A DNA stretch of 64,000 nucleotides from JBBRHQ01 sp963815645 (GCA_963815645.1 CAWFHL010000001.1:2232001-2296000), one strand, 5' to 3'. Shown: positions 41,818-50,444, numbered from the stretch's first letter. A program made the numbers and translations. The notes: generated from the sequence alone by a model not told the origin.

Positions 41818-42684
41818 CTACCCCTGGGGAACCGCCGCGAGCTCGAGCTCGGCCCGTTCGAAGGCCAGCTCCACCGCGTTCGGGGCGCCGCCGAGCCCCG
41901 CCCAGCGCTCCCTGACGGTGCGGCCGAGGGCATCGAGGAAATCGTCCGAGTGCAGCGGGTCGTGGTGGAAGAGGAGGGTGCGCTCGGCCCTCGTCCGGCG
42001 GGCGAAGGCCAGCGCGTCGGAGATCGAGGAGTGGCCCCAGCCGAGGTGTTCGGGATACTCGGCGTCGGAGTACTGGCCGTCATGGATCAGCAGGCTGGCG
42101 TCGCGGGCCAGGTCGAAGCCGGATATCCAGTCATCGTCAAGCCGGTCGAGCTCGCCGCCGAGGGCGGGCTCGTGATCAGGGATGTAGGTCAGCTTCAGGT
42201 CGCCCTCGCTGATCGAGTAGCCGAGGGTCGGACCGCGGTGGGTGACCGAAGCAGCGCCGATCCGGGCCGGGCCGATCTCCCACTCCGACTCGGGGCAGTG
42301 ACGGAAGGAGACGTCGCACGGCAGCTCGCGCACCTCAACCGGGGAGAGCGGGGCCGAGATGTAGCGGGCGATGCGGTCGCGAAGGGAGGCTTCCGGCGAG
42401 GCCGGGCCCCAGATGACGATCTCGGTCTGCGGGCGGAAGGCGGGGGCGAAGAAGACCAGGCCCTGGATGTGGTCGAGGTGGAGGTGCGTGAGGAGGATGT
42501 GGAGCCGGGCCGGCTCCTCGGCCAGCGCGATCCCGAGGCCGCGGATCCCCGTGCCCGCGTCGAGTGCAAGCATCGTCCCGTCGGAGAGGGTCACCTGGAC
42601 GCATGAGGTATTTCCGCCGTAGCGGATCGTCTCCGGGCCGGGAGAGGGGACCGATCCGCGCGTTCCCCAGAGCTTCACCCTCAT
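41818..42684 (-). CDS. MBL-fold metallo-hydrolase
   Basis: A 288-residue metallo-beta-lactamase-fold enzyme. The N-terminus KLWGTRGSVPSPGPETIRYG then GNTSCVQV is typical of the group near PhnP and cyclic-nucleotide phosphodiesterase-like hydrolases; the metal motif is LLTHLHLDHIQGL (HxHxDH), with later ligands in THRGPTLGYSI, IHDGQYSD and LFHHDPLHSD. A phosphodiesterase role is possible. ATG 42684 overlaps the PAS gene stop (ATGA), so the two are co-translated. Confidence 0.88.
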   Translation of the reverse strand: MRVKLWGTRGSVPSPGPETIRYGGNTSCVQVTLSDGTMLALDAGTGIRGLGIALAEEPARLHILLTHLHLDHIQGLVFFAPAFRPQTEIVIWGPASPEASLRDRIARYISAPLSPVEVRELPCDVSFRHCPESEWEIGPARIGAASVTHRGPTLGYSISEGDLKLTYIPDHEPALGGELDRLDDDWISGFDLARDASLLIHDGQYSDAEYPEHLGWGHSSISDALAFARRTRAERTLLFHHDPLHSDDFLDALGRTVRERWAGLGGAPNAVELAFERAELELAAVPQG

Positions 42685-43091
42685 GCCGGCCCGCTGGAGC
42701 CGTCGGACTTGGTCGGCCAGAAGACGGCTATCGCCCCCTGGGAACCGTGGGCGGTGAGGATCGGGAAGGCCGAGGCCTCGATCGCCTGCATCGACCCGTC
42801 GGCGGAGCGGATCTTGAAGGTCGCGTGGGCCGGGCGGCCCTGTCGGACCGCGACGACCAGCGGAAGATCGTCGTAGGGGAGCGGCCCCCCGTCGTCGTCG
42901 AACGGCCCGAAGAGCGAGCCCCATTCCTCCGGGTCGACCTTGCCGAGCTCCTCGAAGCGGCGGCCGAGCAGACTGCCCGCTGCTTCGTTGTAGAAGATCA
43001 GGATGCCTCCCTCGTCGACCAGGAAGGCGGGGGTCGAGAGCGAGGACATCAGGTTGCGGGCGAGGATCAGCTCGATCGGCTTCTGCGACAC
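42681..43091 (-). CDS. PAS domain-containing protein
   Basis: About 136 residues, essentially one PAS domain: ARNLMSSLSTPAFLVDEGGI, LIFYNEAAGSLLGRRFEELG, ... HATFKIRSADGSMQAIEASA and FPILTAHGSQGAIAVFWPT. No output domain. Start at GTG 43091 (VSQKPIELIL); a TTG at 43097 is possible. Translational coupling to the metallo-hydrolase suggests the PAS protein senses a signal linked to that enzyme; the ligand is unknown. Confidence 0.82.
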   Translation of the reverse strand: MSQKPIELILARNLMSSLSTPAFLVDEGGILIFYNEAAGSLLGRRFEELGKVDPEEWGSLFGPFDDDGGPLPYDDLPLVVAVRQGRPAHATFKIRSADGSMQAIEASAFPILTAHGSQGAIAVFWPTKSDGSSGPA

Positions 43092-43163
43092 GGGCAAACC
43101 CTAGTCGGCGGCAGCCGCCGTGGTGGGGAGGTCAGCTCCGGTCACCGTCACCCGGGTCTGGGC

Positions 43164-43940
43164 CTATCCGGCCGCCTCGGCGCTCCTCAGCCCGCCCCTG
43201 GCCCAGAGGGCGAAGACCCCGACCAGGGCGATCACGACCACAAAGGCCGGGAGGAGCACCGTCTCCTGCCCCGAGATCAAGCCCCGGCCCGCTTCGAGAA
43301 GGAGGGTCGCCGGGTTGGCCGATGCCACCGTGTGAATCCATCCCGAGAGCAGGTCCAGGGGTACGTAGACGGGCGCCAGGAAGAGCACGAAGAACACCGG
43401 CAGCTGGATCAGCGGCCCACCCTGGATCGAGCGGACCCGCATCGCCACGCCGCAGGCCCAGAGGGCCGCGGCGAGGTTGAGGATGATCGCCATCGCGACC
43501 AGGCCGAAGAGGTCAACCCCGCCGCCGCCGACCTGCATCCCGGCGATCAGCGCGACGATTCCCAGCACGGTCCAGGTGACCAGGGCCCGGAACAGGGCGG
43601 CGAGCGCGTAGCCGACCACGATCGCCCCCCGGTTCGGGGCGGCAAGCATGAAGCGACCGGAGAACCCGGTCTCGAAGTCGCGGGCGATCCCGAACCCGGT
43701 GAAGACCCCGCCGAAGGCGGCCGACTGGAGCAGGACGAAGACGAACTGGAAGGCCGTGTAGCCGCTCGGGAAGTCGAAGTTCGGGACCTTGCTGATCGCC
43801 GAGAGCCCTCCGGCGAAGGCGGCGAAGAAGAACAGCGGGAAGATCAGGGCCGGGACCGCGAAGGCCGGGTTGGTGAGGAAGTTGTGGACGCTGCGCCAGG
43901 CGACGGCGAGGGCGACCGAGCGGAAGCTTCGAAGGCTCAC
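43164..43940 (-). CDS. ABC-2 type transporter permease
   Basis: A 258-residue permease with six helices: FLTNPAFAVPALIFPLFFFA, AFQFVFVLLQSAAFGGVFTG, ALVTWTVLGIVALIAGMQVG, LFGLVAMAIILNLAAALWAC, LIQLPVFFVLFLAPVYVPL and LPAFVVVIALVGVFALWA. The conserved FGGVFTGFGIARDFETGFSG then RFMLAAP is typical of drug-resistance (DrrB-like) exporters. GTG 43940 overlaps the upstream permease stop by 4 bp. Third gene of an ATPase-permease-permease exporter. Confidence 0.88.
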   Translation of the reverse strand: MSLRSFRSVALAVAWRSVHNFLTNPAFAVPALIFPLFFFAAFAGGLSAISKVPNFDFPSGYTAFQFVFVLLQSAAFGGVFTGFGIARDFETGFSGRFMLAAPNRGAIVVGYALAALFRALVTWTVLGIVALIAGMQVGGGGVDLFGLVAMAIILNLAAALWACGVAMRVRSIQGGPLIQLPVFFVLFLAPVYVPLDLLSGWIHTVASANPATLLLEAGRGLISGQETVLLPAFVVVIALVGVFALWARGGLRSAEAAG

Positions 43941-44716
43941 GTTCGCACCAGCCGGGTCTTCAGCGATCCGCTCGCCGCCGCCATCCCGACGACGAGGATG
44001 GCCAGCGCGACCCCGAACCCGAGCGCCAGGGCCTGCGGATCCCAGCCGTCGATAAGCAGCGAGCGGATCGCCTCGAGCAGGTAGGAGACCGGGTTGTAGG
44101 TGGCGATCTCGCGAAACCAGTCGGTCTGGATCAGGTTGCGCGGCAGCGCCATCGAGGAGAGGAAGAGGAAGACGAAGAAGACGGGGAAGAGGCCCTGGAC
44201 AGCCTCCCCGGTGCCGGTCCGCAAGGCCGCGAACAGGCCGATCGACCCGAAGCCGACCGTGATCAGAATCGAGAGCGCGAGAATCGTCGCGACCCCGCCG
44301 ATGCCCGCCGAGAAGTGGGCCCCGAAGATCAACCCGACCAGCAGGTAGGTGGCGGCCTGGATGACGCCGAGCAGCGCCGCGCCGGCCAGCAGCCCGCTGA
44401 GCAGCGCGGCGCCGCCCAGCGGGGTCAGGGCGAGGCGGTTGAGGAAGCCGGACTCGATGTCGCGGGCCAGGTCGGTGCCGGCGTTGAGCACCGAGAAGAG
44501 CGCCCCCTGGATGAAGGGCACCGCGAGCAGGAAGGTGAGGTAGGAGTCGGTTGGGAAGCCGGGGATGCTGGTCGCCCTCGCCAGGCCGTTCGAGTTGACC
44601 GCGAGCAGAAACAGCGGGAAGACCAGCGCCGGGACGATCTGAGCCGGCTGGCGCAGCGTCCTCAGCACCGAGCGCCGGGCCAGCTGGCCTACCTGGCCCG
44701 CCGGCGAGGCGCTCAT
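43937..44716 (-). CDS. ABC-2 type transporter permease (DrrB-like)
   Basis: About 259 residues with six helices and the family segments LRQPAQIVPALVFPLFLLAV, GALFSVLNAGTDLARDIESG, FLNRLALTPLGGAALLSGLL, and FLFLSSMALPRNLIQTDWFR. The start is taken at ATG 44716 (MSASPAGQVGQ), which overlaps an out-of-frame TGA as ATGA. The second permease of the exporter lies immediately downstream. Confidence 0.88.
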   Translation of the reverse strand: MSASPAGQVGQLARRSVLRTLRQPAQIVPALVFPLFLLAVNSNGLARATSIPGFPTDSYLTFLLAVPFIQGALFSVLNAGTDLARDIESGFLNRLALTPLGGAALLSGLLAGAALLGVIQAATYLLVGLIFGAHFSAGIGGVATILALSILITVGFGSIGLFAALRTGTGEAVQGLFPVFFVFLFLSSMALPRNLIQTDWFREIATYNPVSYLLEAIRSLLIDGWDPQALALGFGVALAILVVGMAAASGSLKTRLVRT

Positions 44717-45709
44717 GCGCGGCACCGCCTCGGTTTCCCCGGTGTCCTTCTCGTCGCCCGGCCCCCTCCAGGGAGCGGCCGGTCTTGGCCAGGAAGACGT
44801 CGTCGAGCGAGGGCGCGTGCAGCTGCAGGTTCTCGATCCCGATCCCGCTCTCGTCGAGCGAGCGGATCACCTCGGCCAGATCGAATCGCCTCCCCGGAGG
44901 CGAACGGCGACCCCCTTCGGCGCCCCGGCTGCGCGCTCTCCGAAGCGCTCCATCACCGAGGCCATCGTCTCGCGATCGCCGGGGTCGCGGGGGATCGCCT
45001 CCACCGTCGGGCGGCCGATCTCGGCCTTCAGCTCCGCCGGGGTTCCCTCGGCGACGATCCGCCCGTGGTCGATGATCCCGACCCGGTCGGCGAGGGCGTC
45101 GGCCTCCTCGAGGTACTGGGTGGTCAGGAACACGGTCACCCCGTCGTCCGCCGCCAGCCTCGCAACCTCGTCCCAGAGGGCGGTGCGGCTCTGCACGTCG
45201 AGGCCCGTGGTCGGCTCATCGAGGAAGAGGATGCGGGGGCGATGGACCAGGGCGAGCGCCAGGTCGAGGCGCCGCTTCATCCCGCCGGAATAGCCGCCCA
45301 CCTTGCGATCGGCGGCATCGAACAGCCCGACCCGACGAAGCAGCTCGTCGGAGCGTCCGCGGCGCTCGGTTTTCGGCAGACCGTGCAGCGCGGTCTGCAG
45401 GCGCATGTGCTCGCGGCCGGAGAGCAGCGGGTCGAGCGCCGCCTCCTGCAGGGCGGCGCCGATCGCCTCCCGTACGCGGGGGCCCTCGCGGACCACGTCG
45501 TGGCCGGCCACCGTGGCACTCCCCCCGGTGGGCGGCAGCAGCGTGGTCAGCATCAGGACCGTGGTCGACTTCCCCGCCCCGTTCGGGCCGAGGAAGCCGT
45601 AGATCTCACCCGGCTCGACCAGCAGATCGATGCCGTCCACGGCTCGCGGGCCGTTCTTGAACTCGCGCACCAGGCCCGCTGTCTCGATCCCTTTGGCTTG
45701 CTCGCGCAT
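44713..45709 (-). CDS. ABC transporter ATP-binding protein (DrrA-like), frameshifted near the C-terminus
   Basis: About 330 residues. Walker A IYGFLGPNGAGKSTTVLMLT, signature YSGGMKRRLDLALALVHRPR, Walker B ILFLDEPTTGLDVQSRTALW and H-loop replaced by Gln (LTTQYLEEADALADRVGII), as in DrrA proteins. A base shift near 44880 joins the DUF4162-like tail SLDESGIGIENLQLHAPSLD. A second ambiguity at about 44745 affects the last residues: the best-looking frame (DEKDTGETEAVPR) runs straight into the permease start with no stop, so either a base is missing or the ATPase ends at the TGA 44713. Forms an exporter with two permeases. Confidence 0.85.
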
Positions 45710-45715
45710 CAGCGG

Positions 45716-45747
45716 TTGACACTAGCGAGGGGCCGGTGTCGTATATC
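45716..45747 (+). promoter_or_regulatory. candidate promoter of the acyltransferase gene
   Basis: A consensus -35 TTGACA lies at 45716-45721 and a TATATC-like -10 at 45742-45747, in the 45-bp gap between divergent genes. The 20-nt spacer is long, so strength is uncertain. The predicted start would fall near the TTG at 45755. Confidence 0.3.
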
Positions 45748-45754
45748 TAGGGCC

Positions 45755-46378
45755 TTGCGCGAGCCGACCCACACCTACCGCTTGGCGATGTCGATCTGCC
45801 GGCCGCTCGGGCTCTGGAGTCGCCTCCGGGTCGAAGGGCTCGATTCCGTGCCCGACAGCGGGCCGCTGCTGGTGGTCGGCAACCACGACAGCCACTGGGA
45901 TCCGGTGCTGATCGGCCTCGCGGCGCGTGGCCGGCGACAGATCCGGGCGTTGGCGAAGTCGACCCTCTGGGGTGTGCCCGGCCTCGGTCCGGTGCTCAAC
46001 GGCATGGGGCAGATCCCGATCGAGCGAGGGGCCGGGGACGCCGCGGCCCTGGGGCGAGCCGTCTCCGAGCTCCGCGGCGGCGCCTGCATCGGGATCTTCC
46101 CGGAGGGGACGATCTCCCGCGGCGAGCGGTTGCGGGCGCGAAGCGGGGTCGGCCGGCTGGCGATCGAGGTCCCCGAGGCGAGGATCGTGCTGGTCGCGAT
46201 CGAGGGGACGACCGAGATCGTCAGATTTCCGCGTCGGCCGCGGGTCCGGGCCCGCTTCTTCGAGCCCCGGACGGGGCAGGTGACGGCCGGCGAGGAACCG
46301 GGGGCGCTCGCCGTCCGCTTGCTGGTTGAGCTGCGGGAGGCGGTGTCCCCGGTCGCTGCCGCCCGCCGGTGGCCCTGA
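45755..46378 (+). CDS. 1-acyl-sn-glycerol-3-phosphate acyltransferase family protein (PlsC-like)
   Basis: About 207 residues. The acyltransferase HX4D motif is VVGNHDSHWDPVLIGLAARG, followed by the substrate motif GIFPEGTISRGERLRARSGV (F-P-E-G-T) and RIVLVAIEGTTEIVRFPRRP. It would acylate lysophosphatidate or a related acceptor in membrane lipid synthesis. Possible starts are TTG 45755 (LREPTHTYRLAMSICRP) and the in-frame ATG at 45788. Open frame upstream of 45755 overlaps the ABC gene on the other strand and looks non-coding. Confidence 0.85.
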   Translation: MREPTHTYRLAMSICRPLGLWSRLRVEGLDSVPDSGPLLVVGNHDSHWDPVLIGLAARGRRQIRALAKSTLWGVPGLGPVLNGMGQIPIERGAGDAAALGRAVSELRGGACIGIFPEGTISRGERLRARSGVGRLAIEVPEARIVLVAIEGTTEIVRFPRRPRVRARFFEPRTGQVTAGEEPGALAVRLLVELREAVSPVAAARRWP

Positions 46379-46382
46379 TCGT

Positions 46383-46934
46383 CTAGTCGCCGGCCTCCTG
46401 ACCGGCGGGGGTCAGCGCGTACCACTGGGCCCCGAACGAGGTGAAGTCGTTGCCGGTGGCGTCGCCGGGCTTTTTGTCGGCGACGTAGGTGTAGAGCGGG
46501 TGGCCGGCATAGGTCACCTGGGTGGTGCCGTCGGTGCGCTTCGTGGTGCCCAGCTTCGATGCCTGGGCGCCGCCCTCGGCCTTCGGCGCACCGCCGCTCA
46601 ACAGGGGTGGCCAGACCTTCGCGCAGCCGCCGTAGCAGGCCGACTTCGTGCCTTTGTCCTTGTGGAAGTCATAGAGGGTGAAGCCCTTCGATGTGACGAT
46701 GATCTTGCCCAGCTTCGGATTGCTTGCCACCGAGACCACACCGCCGCCTCCGGCGCCGGACTGGCTGCTCGCGGTGGTCGACGACCCGGATCCGCCCGAG
46801 CCGTAGAGGCTTCCGCCCCCGCCCGAGCTCGAGCCGGTCGTCTCGGAGCTGGAGCCGCAGCCGGCGACAATCAGCGCCGCGCCGACGACGAGCGCCACCA
46901 GCAGAGCCGTCATCGGTCTGCCCATTCGCCTCAT
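46383..46934 (-). CDS. secreted lipoprotein with COG4315-type repeats
   Basis: A 183-residue lipoprotein: signal sequence and lipobox LVVGAALIVAGCGSS, then a Ser/Gly-rich linker. The mature part has the PF03640 repeat pattern: GKIIVTSKGFTLYDFHKDKG, ACYGGCAKVWPPLLSG and VTYAGHPLYTYVADKKPGDA then TGNDFTSFGAQWYALTP. Function of the repeat is unknown; it is often near sigma/anti-sigma genes. It overlaps the anti-sigma gene by 4 bp, so it is a likely member of the sigma-factor operon. Confidence 0.88.
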   Translation of the reverse strand: MRRMGRPMTALLVALVVGAALIVAGCGSSSETTGSSSGGGGSLYGSGGSGSSTTASSQSGAGGGGVVSVASNPKLGKIIVTSKGFTLYDFHKDKGTKSACYGGCAKVWPPLLSGGAPKAEGGAQASKLGTTKRTDGTTQVTYAGHPLYTYVADKKPGDATGNDFTSFGAQWYALTPAGQEAGD

Positions 46935-47638
46935 GTGTTCTCCTTTTTGTATTCGCCCTTCTCGAAGCGTTCAGTCGTCGGCGCGTTCTCGATCGGCGCC
47001 AGGAAGGTGCGGTTTCCGGCGCGCACCCCGATCGACTCGGCCCGGGAGAGATCGAGGGCAGAGCTGAGCACCGCCTCGGAGTCGCCGCCGTAGCGGTAGC
47101 GGAAGGTGCCTGCCGCGACCCGTGCGCCGTCGGCGCGGCGCAGGAAGACCCGGCAGAGCGTGCCCGAGCGCACCCCGCTCACCTGCATGCTGATCTGGGT
47201 GCCGAACGGCCTCGGCTCGAGCGCCGCCGAGATCTGCATCCCGGGCGGCAGGGAAGCGAAGTCGACCCGCTGCGAGGGCTCGCTGCTGCCACCGGGAAGC
47301 ACCAGGAGGACGAACGCGGCGGCGGCGGCCGCGGCCGCGGTGCCGATCGCCAGGCCGAAGTTGAAGCGGCGCCGGCGGCGGGCCGAACGCCGCTCGGCGG
47401 CGATCTCGGCGGCGATCCGCCGGCCGAGCCCGGCGGAGGGCTCAGGGGCATTGACCAACCGCTGCGGGTCGGCCATCGGCAGCACCTCGGCGACCCCGGC
47501 CAGCGAGGCCACCTCCTCGCTGCACCCGGGGCAGCCCTCGAGATGCGCCTCGAGGGCTGCCCGCTCGCGCCCGCCGAGCTGGCCCAGCGCGTAGACGCCC
47601 AGCGACTCCCGCCACTGCCTGCACCCTTCAGCCGTCAT
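46931..47638 (-). CDS. anti-sigma factor (RskA/zinc-finger type)
   Basis: A 235-residue membrane anti-sigma factor. The N-terminal zinc-binding motif is AALEAHLEGCPGCSEEVASL (H-x3-C-x2-C). One helix follows (FNFGLAIGTAAAAAAAAFVL then LVLPGG), then an extracytoplasmic RskA-like beta domain (QISMQVSGVRSGTLCRVFLR). It should bind the sigma factor encoded just upstream, whose gene it overlaps by 11 bp, and release it on an envelope signal. Confidence 0.88.
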   Translation of the reverse strand: MTAEGCRQWRESLGVYALGQLGGRERAALEAHLEGCPGCSEEVASLAGVAEVLPMADPQRLVNAPEPSAGLGRRIAAEIAAERRSARRRRRFNFGLAIGTAAAAAAAAFVLLVLPGGSSEPSQRVDFASLPPGMQISAALEPRPFGTQISMQVSGVRSGTLCRVFLRRADGARVAAGTFRYRYGGDSEAVLSSALDLSRAESIGVRAGNRTFLAPIENAPTTERFEKGEYKKENT

Positions 47639-48137
47639 AGCCCATCTCCTCGAGCACGTTGCGCAGCGCGCGCAGGCCGTAATAGACGCGGCTCTTCACG
47701 GTGCCGACCGGCACCCCGATCTCCGCGGCGACCTCCGCGTGAGGGCGCCCGCGGTAGTAGGTCTCGACGATCACCCGGCGGTGGTCGTCGCCGATCCGGC
47801 GCAGCGCCTCCTCGACCTGCCAGGCGAGCAGGGCGTCGTCGAGCGGATCGATCGAGGGCTCCCGTCCCTCCGCCGCGACCCGGGGGCGGGAGGCGCGGGC
47901 CCGGCCGAAGTCGATGACCACGTTGCGCAGGATCGCGAACAGCCAGGTGCGCAGGGAGCCGATCTCGGGATCGAAGCGCTCGCCGGCGCGCCAGGCCCGC
48001 ACGAAGGCCTCCTGCACGGCCTCCTCTGCGAGCCCGGAGTCGCCCAGGGATCGCAGCGCGAAGCGGTAAAGCTCGCCCGAGTGGGCGGCGTACGCCTCGC
48101 GCACGTCGCGCTCCCCGCTGAGGGCTCCCGCGGGCAC
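47628..48137 (-). CDS. ECF-type RNA polymerase sigma factor (SigK-like)
   Basis: A 169-residue sigma factor of regions 2 and 4. Region 2: AYAAHSGELYRFALRSLGDS, AEEAVQEAFVRAWRAGERFD, GSLRTWLFAILRNVVIDFGR. Region 4: VEEALRRIGDDHRRVIVETY, YRGRPHAEVAAEIGVPVGTV then KSRVYYGLRALRNVL (helix-turn-helix). Overlap with the anti-sigma gene and the downstream lipoprotein form a compact regulatory operon. Its own promoter is not evident. Confidence 0.9.
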   Translation of the reverse strand: MPAGALSGERDVREAYAAHSGELYRFALRSLGDSGLAEEAVQEAFVRAWRAGERFDPEIGSLRTWLFAILRNVVIDFGRARASRPRVAAEGREPSIDPLDDALLAWQVEEALRRIGDDHRRVIVETYYRGRPHAEVAAEIGVPVGTVKSRVYYGLRALRNVLEEMGYDG

Positions 48138-48213
48138 GGCCCTATCTTCCCAGTGTCGAGTCGGTCGGATTCACGCTGCCGGGTCTACGGAGCAGCGGGG
48201 GAGTTGGTTCAGG

Positions 48214-48240
48214 CCTGGCCGCGGGTGCTACGCGGCCAGG
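48214..48240 (-). terminator. 10-bp hairpin downstream of the DUF5679 gene
   Basis: cctggccgcg (48214-48223) pairs exactly with cgcggccagg (48231-48240) around 7 nt. It is the second of two tandem hairpins between the DUF5679 and sigma-factor genes. Confidence 0.6.
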
Positions 48241-48258
48241 CGTGGCGAGCGGCGGACG

Positions 48259-48291
48259 CTCCCGGTGCCGGCCGATCGCCGGCACCGGGAG
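48259..48291 (-). terminator. 14-bp perfect hairpin terminator of the DUF5679 gene
   Basis: ctcccggtgccggc (48259-48272) and gccggcaccgggag (48278-48291) are perfect complements around a 5-nt loop, 21 nt after the stop codon read on the minus strand. No U-tract follows. With the 10-bp hairpin it insulates the sigma operon from read-through. Confidence 0.75.
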
Positions 48292-48311
48292 GCGGCAGCT
48301 TCAGAGGTCGG

Positions 48312-48458
48312 CTAGGAGAGCTTGCCGATCTTGAAGATCTTGGTGCCGCAGTCGGGGCACGTCCCCTGGATCGCCGGGCGACCGTTCTTCATGGTCACTT
48401 GCTGGGGATCCTTGATCTCGACCTTCTTGCGCTCCTTGACGCAGTATCCCTCAGGCAT
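48312..48458 (-). CDS. DUF5679 family small zinc-ribbon-like protein (48 aa)
   Basis: A 48-residue protein. ATG 48458 is preceded by AAAGGAG at a good distance. The sequence MPEGYCVKERKKVEIKDPQQ ... VTMKNGRPAIQGTCPDCGTK then IFKIGKLS contains one CxxC knuckle plus an N-terminal Cys, the pattern of DUF5679 proteins found widely in actinobacteria and cyanobacteria. Role unknown; a nucleic-acid or metal-binding function is conceivable. Followed by two strong hairpins, so it is probably a monocistronic, well expressed gene. It shares a 179-bp divergent region with the thiolase. Confidence 0.85.
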   Translation of the reverse strand: MPEGYCVKERKKVEIKDPQQVTMKNGRPAIQGTCPDCGTKIFKIGKLS

Positions 48459-48637
48459 GAGAGGGCTCCTTTCGCTGCCGCTTCGCGGCAAAGCTCACGG
48501 TCGCCCGCGAGGTCGGATTGCGGCGAATGTAACGCAGACCGAGGACGATTCCACGCATATATGTGCAGATCGTCACAAAAAGCCCGAACCTCTAGCCTCC
48601 CCAATCCCCAATCCGCCGCCCTTCAAGGAGACTCGAG

Positions 48638-49807
48638 ATGCCCGAAGCTGTGATTGTCGACACCGTTCGTACCCCGATCGGCCGCGCCTTCAAGGGGTCG
48701 CTCGCGCAGCTCCGCCCCGACGAGATGGGTGCCTACGCGGTCGACGCCCTGCTGGAGCGAAATCAGCAGGTCGACCCGGCCTCGGTCGAGGAAGTCTTCT
48801 GCGGCTGCGGGATGCCCCAGGGCCTACAGGCCTTCAACATCGGCCGGATCATCACGCTGCTCTCGGAGAAGCTCCCGGAGGCGGTCAACGGAGTCACCGT
48901 GTCTCGCTACTGCTCCTCCAGCCTCGACGCGATCCAGCACGCCGGGAATGCGATCAAGGCAGGCGAGGGCGAGATCTACATCGCCGCCGGGGTCGAGTGG
49001 GTGAGCCGCTACAACGAGCGCACCGAGCCGGCCGGTGAGGCAGATCAGAACGAGAACCTGCAGGGCAACGACGGCCAGCCCGACGCCTATATCGCGATGG
49101 GCCACACGGCCGTCAATGTCGCCAAGCGCTACGAGGTCAGCCGCCCCGAGATGGACAAATTCGCGCAGCGCTCCCAGGAGCTCGCCGTCGCCTCCCAGGA
49201 GGATGGTTTTTTCGATCGCGAAATCGTCCCCGTGACGCTGCCCGACGGCACCGAGGTCGCCAAAGACGACGGGCCGCGGGCCAGCTCGACCCTGGAGAAG
49301 CTCTCCCAGCTCGACGATGCCTTCCCCGAGGCGGGGGGCGGCGGGGTCACCGCCGGCAACTCCTGCCCGCTCAACGACGGTGCCGCGGCCGTGCTGTTGA
49401 TGAGCGACGAGAAGGCGAAGGAGCTGGGCCTTCAGCCGCGGGCCCGGATCGTCACCGCGGCCAGCTTCGGCAACGAGCCCGAGTACATGGGGGTGGCCCC
49501 GATCGGGGCGATCAAGAAGGTGCTCGATCGGGCCGGGATGACGATCGAGGACGTCGGTGCGGTCGAGCTGAACGAAGCGTTCGCCGCCCAGGTGATCCCG
49601 ATCATGGACGAGTGCGACATCCCGCTGGAGAAGCTCAACTCCCACGGCGGCGCGATCGCCCTCGGGCACCCCTTCGGGATGACCGGGGCGCGGATCATGG
49701 GGACTCTGCTCAACGTGCTCGAGACCGACGACCACCAGGTGGGTCTGGAGACGATGTGCGTCGCCGGCGGCCAGGGCAAGGCGATGATCGTCGAGCGCCT
49801 CAACTAG
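48638..49807 (+). CDS. acetyl-CoA acetyl/acyltransferase (thiolase)
   Basis: A 389-residue thiolase. ATG 48638 follows AAGGAGA. The nucleophile Cys is in TVSRYCSSSLDAIQHAGNAI, where most degradative thiolases have N-R-x-C-x-S-G. The C-terminal pair is present in LNSHGGAIALGHPFGMTGAR (His) and ETMCVAGGQGKAMIVERL (Cys). VELNEAFAAQVIPIMDE carries the NEAFA motif. It interconverts 3-ketoacyl-CoA with acyl-CoA and acetyl-CoA. No other beta-oxidation gene is adjacent on this strand. A multifunctional fadA-like partner could be elsewhere. Confidence 0.92.
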   Translation: MPEAVIVDTVRTPIGRAFKGSLAQLRPDEMGAYAVDALLERNQQVDPASVEEVFCGCGMPQGLQAFNIGRIITLLSEKLPEAVNGVTVSRYCSSSLDAIQHAGNAIKAGEGEIYIAAGVEWVSRYNERTEPAGEADQNENLQGNDGQPDAYIAMGHTAVNVAKRYEVSRPEMDKFAQRSQELAVASQEDGFFDREIVPVTLPDGTEVAKDDGPRASSTLEKLSQLDDAFPEAGGGGVTAGNSCPLNDGAAAVLLMSDEKAKELGLQPRARIVTAASFGNEPEYMGVAPIGAIKKVLDRAGMTIEDVGAVELNEAFAAQVIPIMDECDIPLEKLNSHGGAIALGHPFGMTGARIMGTLLNVLETDDHQVGLETMCVAGGQGKAMIVERLN

Positions 49808-49983
49808 TCAAGCCGCCGGCTGAGCCGCAGCAGGCGCCGCGCTGAGCCCGGATGGAGATCGGCGCAACCCTGTTCAGCACGGGCTGGGCGTCGGGCGCGC
49901 GGCAATCAGGCGGATACGCGAGAAAGGCCGATCGGGCGTCGGGCGTTAGTGTCCTGGCCAACTCGTTCGCGGAGGAGGGAATC

Positions 49984-50385
49984 TTGAGGCCAAAACGCTG
50001 GTTCGCGGTTGCTTCGGCTGCTGCCCTGTTGATCGCCCTGGCGGCCACGGCGGCGACCGGGTCGACGATCTACACCAGCCAGCTCTCGGTCACCTTTCGC
50101 TCGGCGCCGTCGGGGGACCGCTTCAGCGGCAGGGTCAGCTCGGCCAAGCCGGGCTGCCGCAAGCGCAAGGTGATCATTTTCCGCAAGCGCTCCGGAGCTG
50201 ACGACCGGATAAGGGCGGCCAGGAGCCGCAGGGGCGGCGCCTGGAAGGCAGTTCCACCGCATCACAAGGTCGGTGCCGGGCGCTACTACGCGGTGATCCG
50301 GACCAAAGTGCTGCGCGGCGGATCGGCCGGTTACCGCGCCTGCGCGTCGGTGACGACCACCGACGTGGTCGTGACGCGCCACTGA
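49984..50385 (+). CDS. secreted hypothetical protein
   Basis: A 133-residue protein. TTG 49984 follows GGAGGAGGGAATC, a strong ribosome site, and is preferred over the longer frame from 49852. The N-terminus LRPKRWFAVASAAALLIALA is a signal peptide. The mature part is basic with two Cys (KPGCRKRKVIIFRKR; GYRACASVTTTDVVV) that may form a disulfide in a small beta domain. I recognise no family. Confidence 0.65.
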   Translation: MRPKRWFAVASAAALLIALAATAATGSTIYTSQLSVTFRSAPSGDRFSGRVSSAKPGCRKRKVIIFRKRSGADDRIRAARSRRGGAWKAVPPHHKVGAGRYYAVIRTKVLRGGSAGYRACASVTTTDVVVTRH

Positions 50386-50444
50386 GACCGCGCACGGACC
50401 GGATTTTCAGCGGGGGAGCGGGGACGCCGCCCTCCCGCAATACA

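Noticed and set aside
49852..49983. Upstream extension of the secreted hypothetical protein
   Set aside because: The TTG at 49984 has a strong ribosome site and leads directly into a signal peptide; the extension has no export-compatible sequence.
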